A stretch of DNA of 64,000 nt from Leptolyngbya subtilissima AS-A7 (lineage in GTDB: Bacteria > Cyanobacteriota > Cyanobacteriia > Phormidesmidales > Phormidesmidaceae). The DNA lies in assembly GCF_039962255.1 (NCBI RefSeq), contig NZ_JAMPKY010000011.1, positions 1 to 64,000 of the forward strand, in the 5' to 3' direction. A model generated the notes under the pieces. That model was not told the DNA's origin and ran no database searches. It was given only the letters and a program-made list of their open reading frames with translations. The position numbers and the translations under genes are program-made. Shown in pieces: positions 1 through 7,893 of this stretch. Numbering within the stretch: position 1 is the stretch's first letter; each line of letters starts with the position of its first letter.

Positions 1-131
1 GCAGCTAGCAGGGTAGGGATCATCAGCACGCCGAACCAGCCCACATACAGGCGGTTCTCGGTGCTGGTCACCCACTGGCAAAACTGCTCCCACAGGGAGG
101 CAGTTTGTTGTCTCTGTAACGTCGTAGTCAT
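1..131 (-). CDS. psbA: Photosystem II D1 protein, N-terminal part (runs off the left edge)
   Basis: The reverse strand from 131 encodes [18 protein letters not shown] and continues through [16 protein letters not shown] to MIPTLLAA, the conserved N-terminus of D1, the reaction-centre protein of photosystem II in the thylakoid membrane. Only 43 codons are inside the window; the first transmembrane helix is just beginning at the edge. The ATG has no clear Shine-Dalgarno sequence. A promoter with a palindrome in its spacer lies about 70-100 bp upstream. Which psbA copy or D1 isoform this is cannot be told, because the diagnostic residues lie outside the window. Confidence 0.95.
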   Translation of the reverse strand, partial: MTTTLQRQQTASLWEQFCQWVTSTENRLYVGWFGVLMIPTLLA

Positions 132-198
132 GATAAAGATAAGTGCAGGTTGGTGGACTTGATTCATCCGCAAGGGATGACGAGGTATGTATATCTCT

Positions 199-228
199 AC
201 CTTAAACCCAACTGTTACAGTTTGTAAA
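199..228 (-). promoter_or_regulatory. Candidate psbA promoter with palindrome in the spacer
   Basis: Reading the minus strand, TTTACA (223-228) is followed after 18 bp by TAAGGT (199-204), a plausible -35/-10 pair about 70 bp upstream of the psbA start. The spacer contains the odd palindrome AACTGTTACAGTT (210-222). A dyad exactly between -35 and -10 is a typical place for a repressor or a spacer-twisting activator. Promoter elements are seen; use and regulator are inferred. Confidence 0.5.
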
Positions 229-1274
229 GAACCTTTAAGTAATCCATGAGAGATAACCACCACAGGCTGTCTCATTGTTGTTCCGGTGCCCTAGCAAGGG
301 TGTCGCTCCAGCAGCAACTACAGAGAGTTGTGGCGATCGCACTGCATCCCAGGCTTGCCGCTTCCGTTCCTGCTACGTTGCCCGTTGCTCTATATAGGTG
401 AAGGGAGAAGGCCTAGGTTGTAGGGCTGAAGCAAGCAACAGAACTGCAGACCTTGGTAGACGAGGCTCGATTGGACGCCAAGGGAAAGACCACGCGATGG
501 AAACAGCATCGCGTTCAGTTCTTCATCATGATCAGTAGCGTTTCACTATTGTTGCCTGCAGTATCTATGGCAGGCTATTCATTCTCTCTATGCCATATGC
601 TCTTGAGACCTCCACCCCTCTTTTGCGTTTGAAAGGGGAGCGACGGCACTTTAGGCTTAGATTGCGATCGCACTTCTCTATTCCCCTAAACACGCTCCTG
701 CCGAATGAACACGGGCGGAGCGATCGAGCGGTCCTTACCTTTGCCAAGTTTTTCTCTAAACCCTCATCCGGTCCCCCCCGATCGGTCAGGCTTTACGACA
801 TTTCTGATGCTACTAATTAACACTTAAAATATTTGCTTCCAAATTCAAATCAGCCTGCTCTTTCATGCCCTCGGGTTTTCCATCGCTCTCGGCAAGTAAC
901 TCAGTTCAGTCAAATCACCATTCATAGGACCAAACCATCCTCTGTACTGTTGCAGTCTCAGCGGTTGCGTTGGCAACACCGCTTCCTCGAAGCATCAGAT
1001 CTTCTAAAGTGAGTTGTGCTTGCCATACAACGATGGGTTGATAGGCTGGATAGCACAACTCTGGTTGACAACTTTTTCATTAGATATTGGCTCTAAGATT
1101 GTGAGTCAGTGGATCTATTGATAACTATAATAAAATTTAGATTAAGCTAAATTGACTCTAAACCTTTCCTCTAATCCACTAGGTAGAGTGGAAGACAAGG
1201 AGCACTGAATGATTCTAGAGGTTTTCTAGCAGTCATTTGAGATTACGATGTGTACCCCAAAGATGGATTGAATT
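229..1274. other. Long gene-poor spacer between psbA and cyAbrB
   Basis: Short ORFs occur on both strands (for example 590-820 plus and 565-747 minus) but they overlap each other, are rich in Arg/Ser and match no family I know, so they are not called. The stretch holds two HIP1-like octamers and a hairpin around 960-985 (AGCGGTTGC ... GCAACACCGCT). ATGATCAGTAGCG near 528 recurs near 3692. Nothing else was recognised. Confidence 0.5.
1126..1153 (+). promoter_or_regulatory. -10 element and inverted repeat upstream of cyAbrB
   Basis: TATAAT at 1126-1131 is a consensus -10 box; no convincing -35 was found at 16-18 bp. It is followed by an inverted repeat AATTTAG (1134-1140) / CTAAATT (1147-1153), which would fall at or just after the transcription start. 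cyAbrB proteins bind AT-rich DNA and may autoregulate; that this dyad is such a site is only an inference. Confidence 0.4.
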
Positions 1275-1664
1275 ATGGCAGTAAAAAGTAAGGAACCTTT
1301 GACAGGCAAAGAACTTTTGGCCAAAGTCAAGGATAATGACAGCCTCACTAAACGAGAACTTGCTAAGGAATGTGGTTACTACACGGTTGGTAAGGAAGGG
1401 CAAACCCGTGTGAATCTGGCTGAGTTTTATGATGCTCTGTTGGTAGCGAAAGGCATTCAGCTTGAACCGCAGAAGAGCGCAGACGGAAGAGGTCGAGAAG
1501 CGTCATATACCCTCACCGTTCATAAGAATGGTCAGATCGTGATTGGTGGAGCTTACACCCAGGAGATGGGCCTCAAGACTGGGGATGAATTCAAAATCAA
1601 GCTGGGTTATAAGCATATTCACCTGGTCAAGCTGGACGCTGAAGGCAATGAAGATCAGTCTTGA
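1275..1664 (+). CDS. cyAbrB family transcriptional regulator
   Basis: 129 residues in the two-part architecture peculiar to cyanobacterial AbrB proteins. The N-terminal part runs about 8-58 (LTGKELLAKVK ... GYYTVGKEGQTRVNLAEFYDALLVAKG). The C-terminal AbrB-like DNA-binding swapped-hairpin region runs about 75-120 (SYTLTVHKNGQIVIGGAYT, GLKTGDEFKIKLGYKHIHLV). Unlike Bacillus AbrB, the DNA-binding part is at the C-terminus. In Synechocystis the two paralogues (Sll0359, Sll0822) regulate carbon/nitrogen metabolism, hydrogenase and redox genes. The GYYT and TRVNLAEFYDALL segments look closer to cyAbrB1 (Sll0359), but the subgroup was not tested. The gene is monocistronic, with a structured trailer and terminator at 1935-1963. 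Confidence 0.9.
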   Translation: MAVKSKEPLTGKELLAKVKDNDSLTKRELAKECGYYTVGKEGQTRVNLAEFYDALLVAKGIQLEPQKSADGRGREASYTLTVHKNGQIVIGGAYTQEMGLKTGDEFKIKLGYKHIHLVKLDAEGNEDQS

Positions 1665-1689
1665 CGAATTAAGGGTTCCAACTTACACC

Positions 1690-1963
1690 TTTTAGGATTG
1701 ATCTTTCAGCCTGGTCATCTTGGTGTGAATAATGCAGCTTGCAACACAGATCAGCGAGCTGCTAGCGGAACCACTCGTAGCAGCTTGCCCAATGAGTTCG
1801 TCTTTCTCATTAAGTGGCTGATTCGAGATGATTTGAGCAACCGGGCACTCGGCAGCAGGCAGGCGTTACCTAAGGAGGTGTATCCCACATTCGACTGGGT
1901 AAGCGAGGAAGAGACATCATCGCTGTATAGACTCAACAGCCGGGCCTTCCCGGCTGTTGTTTT
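1690..1963 (+). ncRNA. Possible structured trailer or small RNA after cyAbrB
   Basis: About 270 nt between the cyAbrB stop and a strong terminator fold into several local stems: CTGCTA/TAGCAG near 1757-1781, AATGAG/CTCATT near 1790-1812, and AGCGA/TCGCT near 1902-1924, ending in the terminator. An ORF through this stretch starts with TTG, crosses the terminator and resembles nothing known. The stretch could be a long 3'UTR or an independent sRNA. No match to 6S, tmRNA, RNase P RNA or Yfr1 was recognised. Confidence 0.25.
1935..1963 (+). terminator. Rho-independent terminator
   Basis: A perfect 10-bp stem, AACAGCCGGG (1935-1944) with loop CCTT and CCCGGCTGTT (1949-1958), is followed by GTTTT. 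It ends the cyAbrB transcript or the RNA after it. Confidence 0.85.
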
Positions 1964-1979
1964 ACCTATCAAAATATAG

Positions 1980-2486
1980 GAAATAATGTAAAGCTTCTAA
2001 AGCTTATGAACTGCGACTACGGCGCAATTATCTCTTCTGAGGATGACGACCTCAAGGGTGGGAGCTAGCGTAAAACTTGGCGTGGGTACATACAGCAGTA
2101 TTCGTTAAGCGGCATCGTCATACAACTGTATTGTTTGATTGTGGAGCGCAAGGCGGGGCAAGCTCTGTGCTCCAATGAGATGGTCGATTGCCGCGCAGGA
2201 TCTCTCTCGCCAACTCCCGACTTATAGCTGACTACACAGACGTTCAATGGAGGTAATAAGGCAGTGAGACGAGATAACTCCACCAGTTTTATAGGGAGTT
2301 AGCCTAATGGCGCGCGGTAAATACGAATCCACTATTATTATCAGCGGCCCATTTAAACGTCTTAAAGACTGACCTACAGTGTGTGAAGCTGTACTGAATA
2401 TATAGTCGAGTTGCCCGAGAGTACTTTAGGGAGTTCTCGTTCCTCAACTTTCTTCAGAGGGGCACTGAGAACCCGAAACCACAGTA
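1980..2486. other. Gene-free spacer before tRNA-Ser
   Basis: No credible ORF. An imperfect hairpin GGAGC...GCTCC lies near 2142-2172. The only longer ORF (2065-2283 minus) has no recognisable features. Confidence 0.4.
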
Positions 2487-2569
2487 CGGAGAGGGAGGGA
2501 TTCGAACCCTCGGTCCTTGCGGACACCCGATTTCAAGTCGGGCGCATTCGACCACTCTGCCACCTCTCC
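2487..2569 (-). tRNA. tRNA-Ser (anticodon UGA)
   Basis: The minus strand gives acceptor GGAGAGG...CCTCTCC with discriminator G, D-arm TGGTCGAA, anticodon loop CTTGAAA (UGA), a long type II variable arm GTGTCCGCAAGGACC and T-loop GGTTCGAATCC. The long variable arm and the anticodon both say serine. CCA is not encoded. Confidence 0.95.
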
Positions 2570-2748
2570 AAGGGGGGATGACTACCGAACGGGCAGTCCT
2601 AACATCTGTTATATCACTCCAATGACAGACTTCAGATCAATCTAGGTGTTTATAGATAAGGATAATCCTGCCCTCCGAGGGTGTGCCAGACAATTCACAG
2701 GCACAAGGGAAGTCGTGAAACGCTGCTGCCTTCGTCAGAATATTTCAC

Positions 2749-2763
2749 ATTGACAATGTCAAT
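2749..2763 (+). promoter_or_regulatory. Dyad upstream of sigG
   Basis: ATTGAC-AAT-GTCAAT is a 6-bp inverted repeat with a 3-bp centre, 82 bp before the sigG start. It contains a TTGACA hexamer at 2750-2755, but no -10 box follows at 17 bp. A regulator site is possible. Confidence 0.3.
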
Positions 2764-2844
2764 CTTTGGAGCCACGCTGCCACCTCAACGCGAACCATTA
2801 AGGTTTGCTGGTGGCTATGCAATGTCGGCCTACTAATAAACGCT

Positions 2845-3498
2845 ATGAGTCAATCCATGTTCTCGACCTGGCCTGTTTCCATCAGCGCCCCCAAGGCCGC
2901 TGTTAAGCCCGAACAGCTGACTAGCACGGAACTGGTAGCCCTCTGCCAGCAACGGCTACGGCCCGAGCGAATGATGTTCGCCGAACTTCTGCGCCGCTAC
3001 CAAGGCCACGTAGATAAGTTGCTCTACCACCTCGCACCCGATTGGCCCGATCGCGCAGATCTTGCCCAGGAAGTCTGGATTCGGGTATACCGCAACATGC
3101 GCCGCCTGAACGATCCCGCTAAGTTCAAAGGCTGGCTGGGCCGCATTACTACTAACTTGTTCTATGACGAGTTGCGGCGGCGTAAGCGCAACCGCGCAAC
3201 CCTCTCCCTCGATGCTCCCCTTGCCCTTGAGGATGGCAGCATTGATTGGGATGTACCGGCTAGTGCTCCTGGCCCGGTTGACACTATGATGACCCAGGAA
3301 TTCTACGACCAGCTGCATCGCGCCATTGCCGATCTGCCTGAGGTCTTTCGCACTACCATTGTGCTGCGCGAGATTCAGGGGCTGTCCTATGAAGAAATTG
3401 CTGAGATGACTGGGGTATCGTTGGGTACTGTTAAATCTCGCATTGCCCGCGCTCGACAGCGGTTGCAGACTGAGTTGCAGCCCTACCTAGGTAACTAA
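2845..3498 (+). CDS. sigG: ECF (group 3) sigma factor, SigG-like
   Basis: 217 residues with the two-domain ECF layout. Sigma region 2 spans about 44-115 (FAELLRRYQGHVDKLLYHLAPD, DLAQEVWIRVYRNM, FKGWLGRITTNLFYDELRRRKR). A short acidic linker follows. Region 4 spans about 155-210 (LPEVFRTTIVLREIQGLSYEEIAEMTGVSLGTVKSRIARAR), with the helix-turn-helix that reads the -35 element. The size and the anti-sigma-like gene downstream match cyanobacterial SigG (slr1545), a sigma factor linked to membrane/envelope and light stress. The ATG at 2845 is preceded by a dyad at 2749-2763. The group call is firm; the SigG orthology rests on gene order and overall likeness. Confidence 0.85.
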   Translation: MSQSMFSTWPVSISAPKAAVKPEQLTSTELVALCQQRLRPERMMFAELLRRYQGHVDKLLYHLAPDWPDRADLAQEVWIRVYRNMRRLNDPAKFKGWLGRITTNLFYDELRRRKRNRATLSLDAPLALEDGSIDWDVPASAPGPVDTMMTQEFYDQLHRAIADLPEVFRTTIVLREIQGLSYEEIAEMTGVSLGTVKSRIARARQRLQTELQPYLGN

Positions 3499-3800
3499 AG
3501 CCAGTACATTTGAGGGTGCTCTACCAACTAACTTTACGTCTTGTGTGATTTGCAAAGCATCGGGAACCGATTTGAGGCAAGTACCTGTCCTTATAGCAAT
3601 GCCTGGGCAAAAGTAGAAGTCTCTATCTAGGGATATATGTTTTGCTTGTTAGAATTAATCCCCAGAGGTTACCGATTTTAAGGGGTTGGCATTATGATCA
3701 GTAGCGGCGGTAAGAACTGACGTATCTAGCTAATTGCTAGATTGGGTCATTGCCCGCCATGGTCGTTGTTTAGTTGCTTATTCCAGGTGTTGTTTTTGGT
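3499..3800. other. Spacer between sigG and its anti-sigma gene
   Basis: 300 bp separate the two genes, unusually long for a sigma/anti-sigma pair. It contains a perfect 6-bp hairpin TCTAGC-TAATT-GCTAGA (3725-3741) and AT-rich sequence with a TAGAAT hexamer near 3650. An internal promoter is possible; no ORF was found. Confidence 0.4.
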
Positions 3801-4373
3801 ATGGCTACTTTTTCTTATATGCCTAGCCAGGTTCAGCGTTCATCCTCCAGCGGTGCTAGTTCAGATGAGTCTTTAATGTCTACAGCGTCCTGCTGTCATG
3901 ATTTAGATGCCACTAAGCGCGATCGCTTCGAGTTGCTAAGCGCCTATCTCGATGGCGAGGTTACGCCCAAAGAACGCCAGCAGGTTTTGTGTTGGCTTCA
4001 GCAAGACGATAGTACCCGCATTTTATACAATCGTTTGCTCACTCTGCGCCAGGGGCTACGTACCCAAAGTGGCCCTTCCAACTACGACCCAGAAGAAACC
4101 GTTGCGGGTGTTTTTCACAGTCTTAACCACCGACTCAGGCTGGTCACTATGGCGGGTCTGGGAGTGGCCGCCATTGGCGTGATCAATCTTCTATCAGGTG
4201 GGGTTGGGGTGGGCAATTCTTCTTGGCGCGTGGCGACGAGTGCTCAGCCTGAGACTCTAAAAATTGCCCTTGATAGACCAGCTTTTCCTATTCCTGAGAC
4301 GTCGCCAGCTATGTCTACTGATATAGGCAACCCTGTTGAATCTGGCGGTCTTCCTATCGACTCTGAGCTGTAG
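3801..4373 (+). CDS. Anti-sigma factor-like membrane protein (SapG-type)
   Basis: 190 residues from the ATG at 3801; a TTG nine codons upstream is less likely. The N-terminal cytoplasmic part (about 40-90) has the RseA/anti-sigma helical look (RFELLSAYLDGEVTPKERQQVLCWLQQD, LYNRLLTLRQGL) with a preceding CCHD. One transmembrane segment lies near 115-135 (LVTMAGLGVAAIGVINLL), and a Ser/Pro-rich tail would be outside the cytoplasm. In Synechocystis the gene after sigG (slr1546, sapG) holds the sigma factor inactive at the membrane; the same role is inferred here from position and layout. A full ZAS zinc motif is not obvious. The hairpin terminator at 4408-4451 closes the unit. Confidence 0.7.
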   Translation: MATFSYMPSQVQRSSSSGASSDESLMSTASCCHDLDATKRDRFELLSAYLDGEVTPKERQQVLCWLQQDDSTRILYNRLLTLRQGLRTQSGPSNYDPEETVAGVFHSLNHRLRLVTMAGLGVAAIGVINLLSGGVGVGNSSWRVATSAQPETLKIALDRPAFPIPETSPAMSTDIGNPVESGGLPIDSEL

Positions 4374-4407
4374 TGGCTCGAGTTGATGCTTGCTTTAGCT
4401 TAAACGA

Positions 4408-4451
4408 CGCAGCGGGTTAGGTTTCTCAAAGAGACCTAGCCCGCTGCGTTT
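4408..4451 (+). terminator. Strong terminator hairpin between convergent units
   Basis: CGCAGCGGG at 4408-4416 pairs with CCCGCTGCG at 4440-4448, and the inner TAGGTTTCTC pairs with GAGACCTA after one bulge. TTTATAAA follows. It ends the sigG/anti-sigma unit and may also serve the convergent ndhO side. Confidence 0.75.
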
Positions 4452-4495
4452 ATAAACTTGGATTTACTTATCGATCCCTGGCTTGTCAGGTAGGC

Positions 4496-4714
4496 CTAAA
4501 ACTTTTCTAGCTGGTCAAGACGCAGCCAGAAGTTGGGGGTTGGCACCTTGCCAAACTTGACTAAGGCGTAGTCCTCACTGGTTTCTAAGATTTCCCCTTG
4601 GGTTTCAAACAGGTAGGGTGGGAACCGAGTATCGCTAGCAGTAGCCTCTAAACTACTTTCTAGCTTGTCGCGCACGGCGCGCACCAGATCGCCACGCTTT
4701 AAAGTTGCTGCCAT
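4496..4714 (-). CDS. ndhO: NAD(P)H-quinone oxidoreductase subunit O
   Basis: 72 residues: [19 protein letters not shown], then [17 protein letters not shown] and [16 protein letters not shown], the complete and characteristic NdhO sequence. NdhO is a small peripheral subunit of the photosynthetic NDH-1 complex on the cytoplasmic face of the thylakoid membrane (cyclic electron flow, CO2 uptake). A longer ORF extends upstream to 5041 in the same frame, but that part is antisense to mutM; the true start is the ATG at 4712-4714, matching the family's length of about 70 residues. Confidence 0.95.
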   Translation of the reverse strand: MAATLKRGDLVRAVRDKLESSLEATASDTRFPPYLFETQGEILETSEDYALVKFGKVPTPNFWLRLDQLEKF

Positions 4715-4799
4715 AGATCTATTTGCTATCAACCTCAGCCTTACTGTACACGAAATCCCTAGGCGCAGCACCTTAGGGTATCCGCTAGCGCTGGCTCCT

Positions 4800-5651
4800 C
4801 TAGCACTGGCACTGAGGGCAGTAGTGGGCTGATCGCCCGGCCAGCTTGAGACGGCAGATGGGGGTGTCGCAGCGGCGGCAGGGTTGGCCTTCGCGATCGT
4901 AGACCCAGGCAACGCCGCCGTAGTTGCCGTTAATACCGTAGATGTCGCGGTAGTCGCTAAAGGTAGTACCCCCTGACTCAATGCTAGTGATGAGCACCTC
5001 ACGAATGGCTCTGTGGAGCCGCTGGAGTTGCTTGGAGCCAACGCGATCGCTGAGGGTGAGCGGCCTGATCCCGCTTAAAAACAGCGCCTCATCGGCGTAG
5101 ATATTACCAATGCCTGCCACCAACCTCTGGTCGAGCAGGGCGTTTTTAATTGGGCGGCGACTCCGACTGAGACGCTGGCGCAGGTAATCGAGTGAAAACT
5201 CTTCGTCAAAGGGTTCAGGCCCTAGGGTTTGTAGGCCGGTCATGATGCTGGTGGGGGCAACCCCAGGGGGCACCCACCAGAGGCGGCCGAAGGTGCGCTG
5301 ATCGACGTAGCGCAGCTCGTGATTATCACTGAGCCAGAGGCGGACTCTACAGTGGGGCTGTACTGGCGTTTTTGGGTCGAGCCACAGCAGTTGCCCTGTC
5401 ATGCGCAGATGTACCCCTAGATAGCCGCCTGGGCTATCGTCGGATTGGGTGAGCTGCCCCAGCAAGTATTTACCCCGGCGATGCCAGGCCGACAGGCTGG
5501 TCCCAGTAATGCCGGTTAAAAACGCTGCTTCATCGTTGGCGGGATAGGCGATCGCGCGGGCCAGCAATACCTGCCCACCTTCTAGCCGATGCCCTGGCGT
5601 TACCCGTTCTAGACCGCGCCGCACGGTTTCAACTTCAGGTAATTCTGGCAA
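4800..5651 (-). CDS. mutM: Formamidopyrimidine-DNA glycosylase (Fpg/MutM)
   Basis: 283 residues. It starts [15 protein letters not shown]: after Met removal the N-terminal Pro is the catalytic nucleophile and Glu3 the general acid. The central helix-two-turn-helix includes [19 protein letters not shown]. The C-terminus is a zinc finger (CRRC ... CPQC). The enzyme removes 8-oxoguanine and formamidopyrimidines from oxidised DNA and nicks the abasic site, which suits a cell facing photosynthetic oxygen stress. It is in the same orientation as ndhO, 85 bp upstream of it. Confidence 0.95.
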   Translation of the reverse strand: MPELPEVETVRRGLERVTPGHRLEGGQVLLARAIAYPANDEAAFLTGITGTSLSAWHRRGKYLLGQLTQSDDSPGGYLGVHLRMTGQLLWLDPKTPVQPHCRVRLWLSDNHELRYVDQRTFGRLWWVPPGVAPTSIMTGLQTLGPEPFDEEFSLDYLRQRLSRSRRPIKNALLDQRLVAGIGNIYADEALFLSGIRPLTLSDRVGSKQLQRLHRAIREVLITSIESGGTTFSDYRDIYGINGNYGGVAWVYDREGQPCRRCDTPICRLKLAGRSAHYCPQCQC

Positions 5652-5737
5652 AGCTTAACCTTGGGCCGCTGCCCCCTCACGGTGTGTTCCTGAACTATAG
5701 CAATCGTGAGGGATGCGCATATAGAAATGACTCTAAT

Positions 5738-5771
5738 AATTAAGGCCCATGCCGAAGCACAGGCCTTAATT
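5738..5771 (-). terminator. Hairpin downstream of psaE
   Basis: A perfect 10-bp inverted repeat AATTAAGGCC (5738-5747) / GGCCTTAATT (5762-5771) lies 86 bp past the psaE stop and before mutM. No long T-run follows on the minus strand, so it may terminate weakly or stabilise the psaE mRNA end. Confidence 0.5.
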
Positions 5772-5856
5772 GTTGCCTACAACGCTAGTCAACTCCCCAT
5801 GGTCCCGGTCAGAGCACTGAAGGCAGCTTTCGGCTGGGACTATAGGGCATTGCCTA

Positions 5857-6069
5857 CTAGGCCTTCTTAGCTGCCTTGGGGGCCTCAACCTCTTGAAGCT
5901 CGGCCAGCGCGAAGTTGTTGGTGTTGATGCCAGCGTAATTGACGTTATTAAAACGCACTACCGCGGGGTATTTGATGCCGCTTTGGTCGATGGTGGCAAC
6001 GGTGCCGACTTCCCGGAACCAGTAAGACTCTTTGCGGAGAATGCGAACTTTAGAACCACGTTGAACCAT
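5857..6069 (-). CDS. psaE: Photosystem I reaction centre subunit IV
   Basis: 70 residues: [43 protein letters not shown] and [13 protein letters not shown], followed by an Ala/Lys tail. This is the SH3-like stromal PsaE, which helps ferredoxin docking on photosystem I and cyclic electron flow. The ATG at 6067-6069 gives the family's [10 protein letters not shown] start and sits 9 nt after AGAGGG; an in-frame TTG two codons upstream is rejected. It is transcribed divergently from the cluster beginning at 6438. Confidence 0.96.
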   Translation of the reverse strand: MVQRGSKVRILRKESYWFREVGTVATIDQSGIKYPAVVRFNNVNYAGINTNNFALAELQEVEAPKAAKKA

Positions 6070-6437
6070 GAACAATGCCCTCTTAAAATCAATATTAATG
6101 GCAGCTTGCCCAGGCCAAACCTCAGCCCAGACTCATTGCAGAAAGCCGTGGCTAAGCTTGGATAGGGGGTTATTCCATGTCCACCAGATTACTACGAGTC
6201 TTCAACTCCATGGCATTAGGGGGTTTAAGTTTTATTGCAGCCCCGAAAACAGGATCCATAAAAATTAAGGAAGATCGTGGACGAATCAGTCCGCGGTCAG
6301 GATGGGTAGCCTTTAGACTGCCCGGAGGACAAAAAGGTGGTGGGGCGATCGCCCCAAATCTTTTCGCTACAATTTTGTTTACATTTCGCAACATAGGGGA
6401 ATATTAGTAATATCACCCCGCGGGAGACTTGCTCAGC
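6070..6437. other. Divergent spacer between psaE and the PAP-like cluster
   Basis: A 370-bp regulatory region with no credible ORF (the 6170-6407 ORFs overlap on both strands). The part around 6300-6420 carries a HIP1 octamer and the promoter at 6378-6407. Confidence 0.5.
6378..6407 (+). promoter_or_regulatory. Candidate promoter of the PAP-like cluster
   Basis: TTTACA (6378-6383), an 18-bp spacer and TATTAG (6402-6407) form a good -35/-10 pair 31 bp before the first ATG of the cluster. GGGAG at 6422-6426 is the ribosome binding site, 11 nt ahead of the ATG at 6438, which favours that ATG over the TTG at 6429. Confidence 0.55.
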
Positions 6438-6914
6438 ATGCTCACTAACGTCCAGGCTCTAGTCCAAGCCACCGATGGTCGCTACGCCTCTGACCAAGAG
6501 CTAATGTTTTTTCAGCAATACCTGGGCTCTGTTAGCACTCGGCTGCGAGCTTACCAAAAAATTCAGGGGGCCGAGCAGCAAATTATTAACCAAGTCCTGA
6601 CTCGGCTCAAGGTCCAAAAGCCCGATATCTTTTTAGTAGGTAGTCAAGACTTAGCCACCAAGTGGCAGCGAGACACGGTACGAGTGTTGCGCTACAGCGC
6701 CACGGCCCTGCTGCTCAATGATTCGGAATGGCTTAAAGACACCCTGCTGATGTGGTTTCAAAGCATCATGCGAGCCTTTGGGGCCCAGGAGAGCTGCAAC
6801 CTCACCTACACCGTTATGCAGGAGGTGATGACCCAGCACCTCAATACCGAAGAGCTAAGACTGTTTTTACCCATCCTGGAGCTGAGCCGTACCCTTTTGG
6901 GTAAGTCTATTTAA
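6438..6914 (+). CDS. Phycobilisome-domain-like protein without bilin cysteine (A)
   Basis: 158 all-helical residues with the globin-like helical pattern of phycobiliproteins (LMFFQQYLGSVSTRLRAYQKIQGAEQ, RDTVRVLRYSATALLLND, WLKDTLLMWFQSIMRAFG). It is a paralogue of the product at 8260: both share R-x5-VLRY-x-A-x-A-x-LL-x-D where phycobiliproteins carry the chromophore segment. The bilin-attachment Cys is absent; the only Cys (ESCNL) is elsewhere. So it probably does not bind a bilin covalently and may act as a scaffold or sensor. First gene of the plus-strand cluster that looks like the Synechocystis slr0144-slr0152 photosystem II assembly operon. Fold assignment is by eye and moderate. Confidence 0.6.
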   Translation: MLTNVQALVQATDGRYASDQELMFFQQYLGSVSTRLRAYQKIQGAEQQIINQVLTRLKVQKPDIFLVGSQDLATKWQRDTVRVLRYSATALLLNDSEWLKDTLLMWFQSIMRAFGAQESCNLTYTVMQEVMTQHLNTEELRLFLPILELSRTLLGKSI

Positions 6915-7016
6915 GCCCAGCCAGGAGCCGAAATCGTCGGCGTCAACCGATCGCCTAATCGCCACAACACCGGAGCCCAAGTCGCCAATTGCAGCGGCCT
7001 GGGCGCTTTCATATGG

Positions 7017-7029
7017 AGTAATAATTACT
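7017..7029. promoter_or_regulatory. Palindrome in the spacer before the first V4R gene
   Basis: AGTAATAATTACT is a 13-bp odd palindrome in the 295-bp gap between 6914 and 7210. The gap has no credible ORF (a TTG-started extension of the V4R frame from 7108 looks non-native). It may mark a second promoter or operator inside the cluster. Confidence 0.3.
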
Positions 7030-7209
7030 ACGTTTTGTGTCGTGACAGAAAAGCGTAGGTAGGCGACAATGCTTTATCTCCAGCAGCTTTAGCCCTGGGC
7101 AGACAGGTTGGCAACGGTGCGATCGCGCACCTCTGTGCTGTTAATTTTGCGTCGGCCTGGGCACATTACAGCTATCACTGAAAACAGTCTTACAAGGCCT
7201 GTTCGAGCT

Positions 7210-7893
7210 ATGGTTATGACCACAGAGACCGCCCACCGTCTGCACCAAAAATTTCCTAAGAAGCATAACCACTATGCCCTGCGGGATTTCTTTCAATTTA
7301 ATGGCGATTACGGCACCATTACCGACTGGAACGACACCCGTAATGTGCTCACTAGCGAAGACTTCATCATTGGCCTGCTAGAGGGACTGCAAGAAGAAGT
7401 TGGTGACGCCTCGGCCGCCATCATGTACACCGTGGGGCTGGAGTGGGGCAAACACGACTCGCTGATATTTGAAGCCTGGTTTGAGCGCGAGTTTGCCATG
7501 AGCCCCCGCCGCGCCAACCTGATGTTTTTGCTCGAAACCTGGTGGTGGCCCTTCATTTCTCAGGGCTGGGGCCGGTGGGAGGTCGACATGAGCGATCGCA
7601 AACAGGGCTTTATGTTTATCAACGTGTTCGACTCCGCTGTGGCTCGCACCCTGGGTGACGTAGGCAAGCCCGTCTGCCACCTCTACGCCGGTCTGTTTGC
7701 TGGGTTTTTTACCGAGATGGTGCGCAAGCAGCTGAGCTGCATTGAAATCCAGTGCTACTCCATGGGCGAGACCTACTGCAAGTTTTTGCTGGGGAGCCGC
7801 GAGCGCATCGATGCCGCCTCCTTCTGGATGAATGAAGGGGCCAACGCCCGCGACATTGAGAAGCGCCTGCGGGCTGGGGAAGGTGGCCAATGA
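7210..7893 (+). CDS. V4R-domain protein (Slr0144-like)
   Basis: 227 residues from the ATG at 7210 (a second ATG is at 7216). The V4R (4-vinyl reductase) domain fills most of the protein. It has a conserved region DASAAIMYTVGLEWGKHDSL, an aromatic helix LETWWWPFISQGWGRWEVD, and a C-terminal cysteine cluster CIEIQCYSMGETYCKFLLG, the C-x4-C-x7-C pattern typical of V4R modules that bind small hydrophobic ligands or tetrapyrrole-like molecules. In Synechocystis two V4R proteins, Slr0144 and Slr0147, belong to the PAP operon and accompany photosystem II assembly intermediates. The stop codon overlaps the next start (ATGA), so translation is probably coupled. The ligand is unknown. Confidence 0.8.
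   Translation: MVMTTETAHRLHQKFPKKHNHYALRDFFQFNGDYGTITDWNDTRNVLTSEDFIIGLLEGLQEEVGDASAAIMYTVGLEWGKHDSLIFEAWFEREFAMSPRRANLMFLLETWWWPFISQGWGRWEVDMSDRKQGFMFINVFDSAVARTLGDVGKPVCHLYAGLFAGFFTEMVRKQLSCIEIQCYSMGETYCKFLLGSRERIDAASFWMNEGANARDIEKRLRAGEGGQ

Noticed and set aside
565-820. ORFs on both strands in the psbA-cyAbrB spacer
   Set aside because: They overlap each other and have Arg/Ser-rich products with no family resemblance.
1698-1979. 93-codon ORF with TTG start after cyAbrB
   Set aside because: It runs through the terminator stem, has no recognisable family and no ribosome binding site.
4715-5041. Upstream extension of the ndhO frame
   Set aside because: NdhO is about 70 residues; the extension is antisense to mutM and low-complexity.
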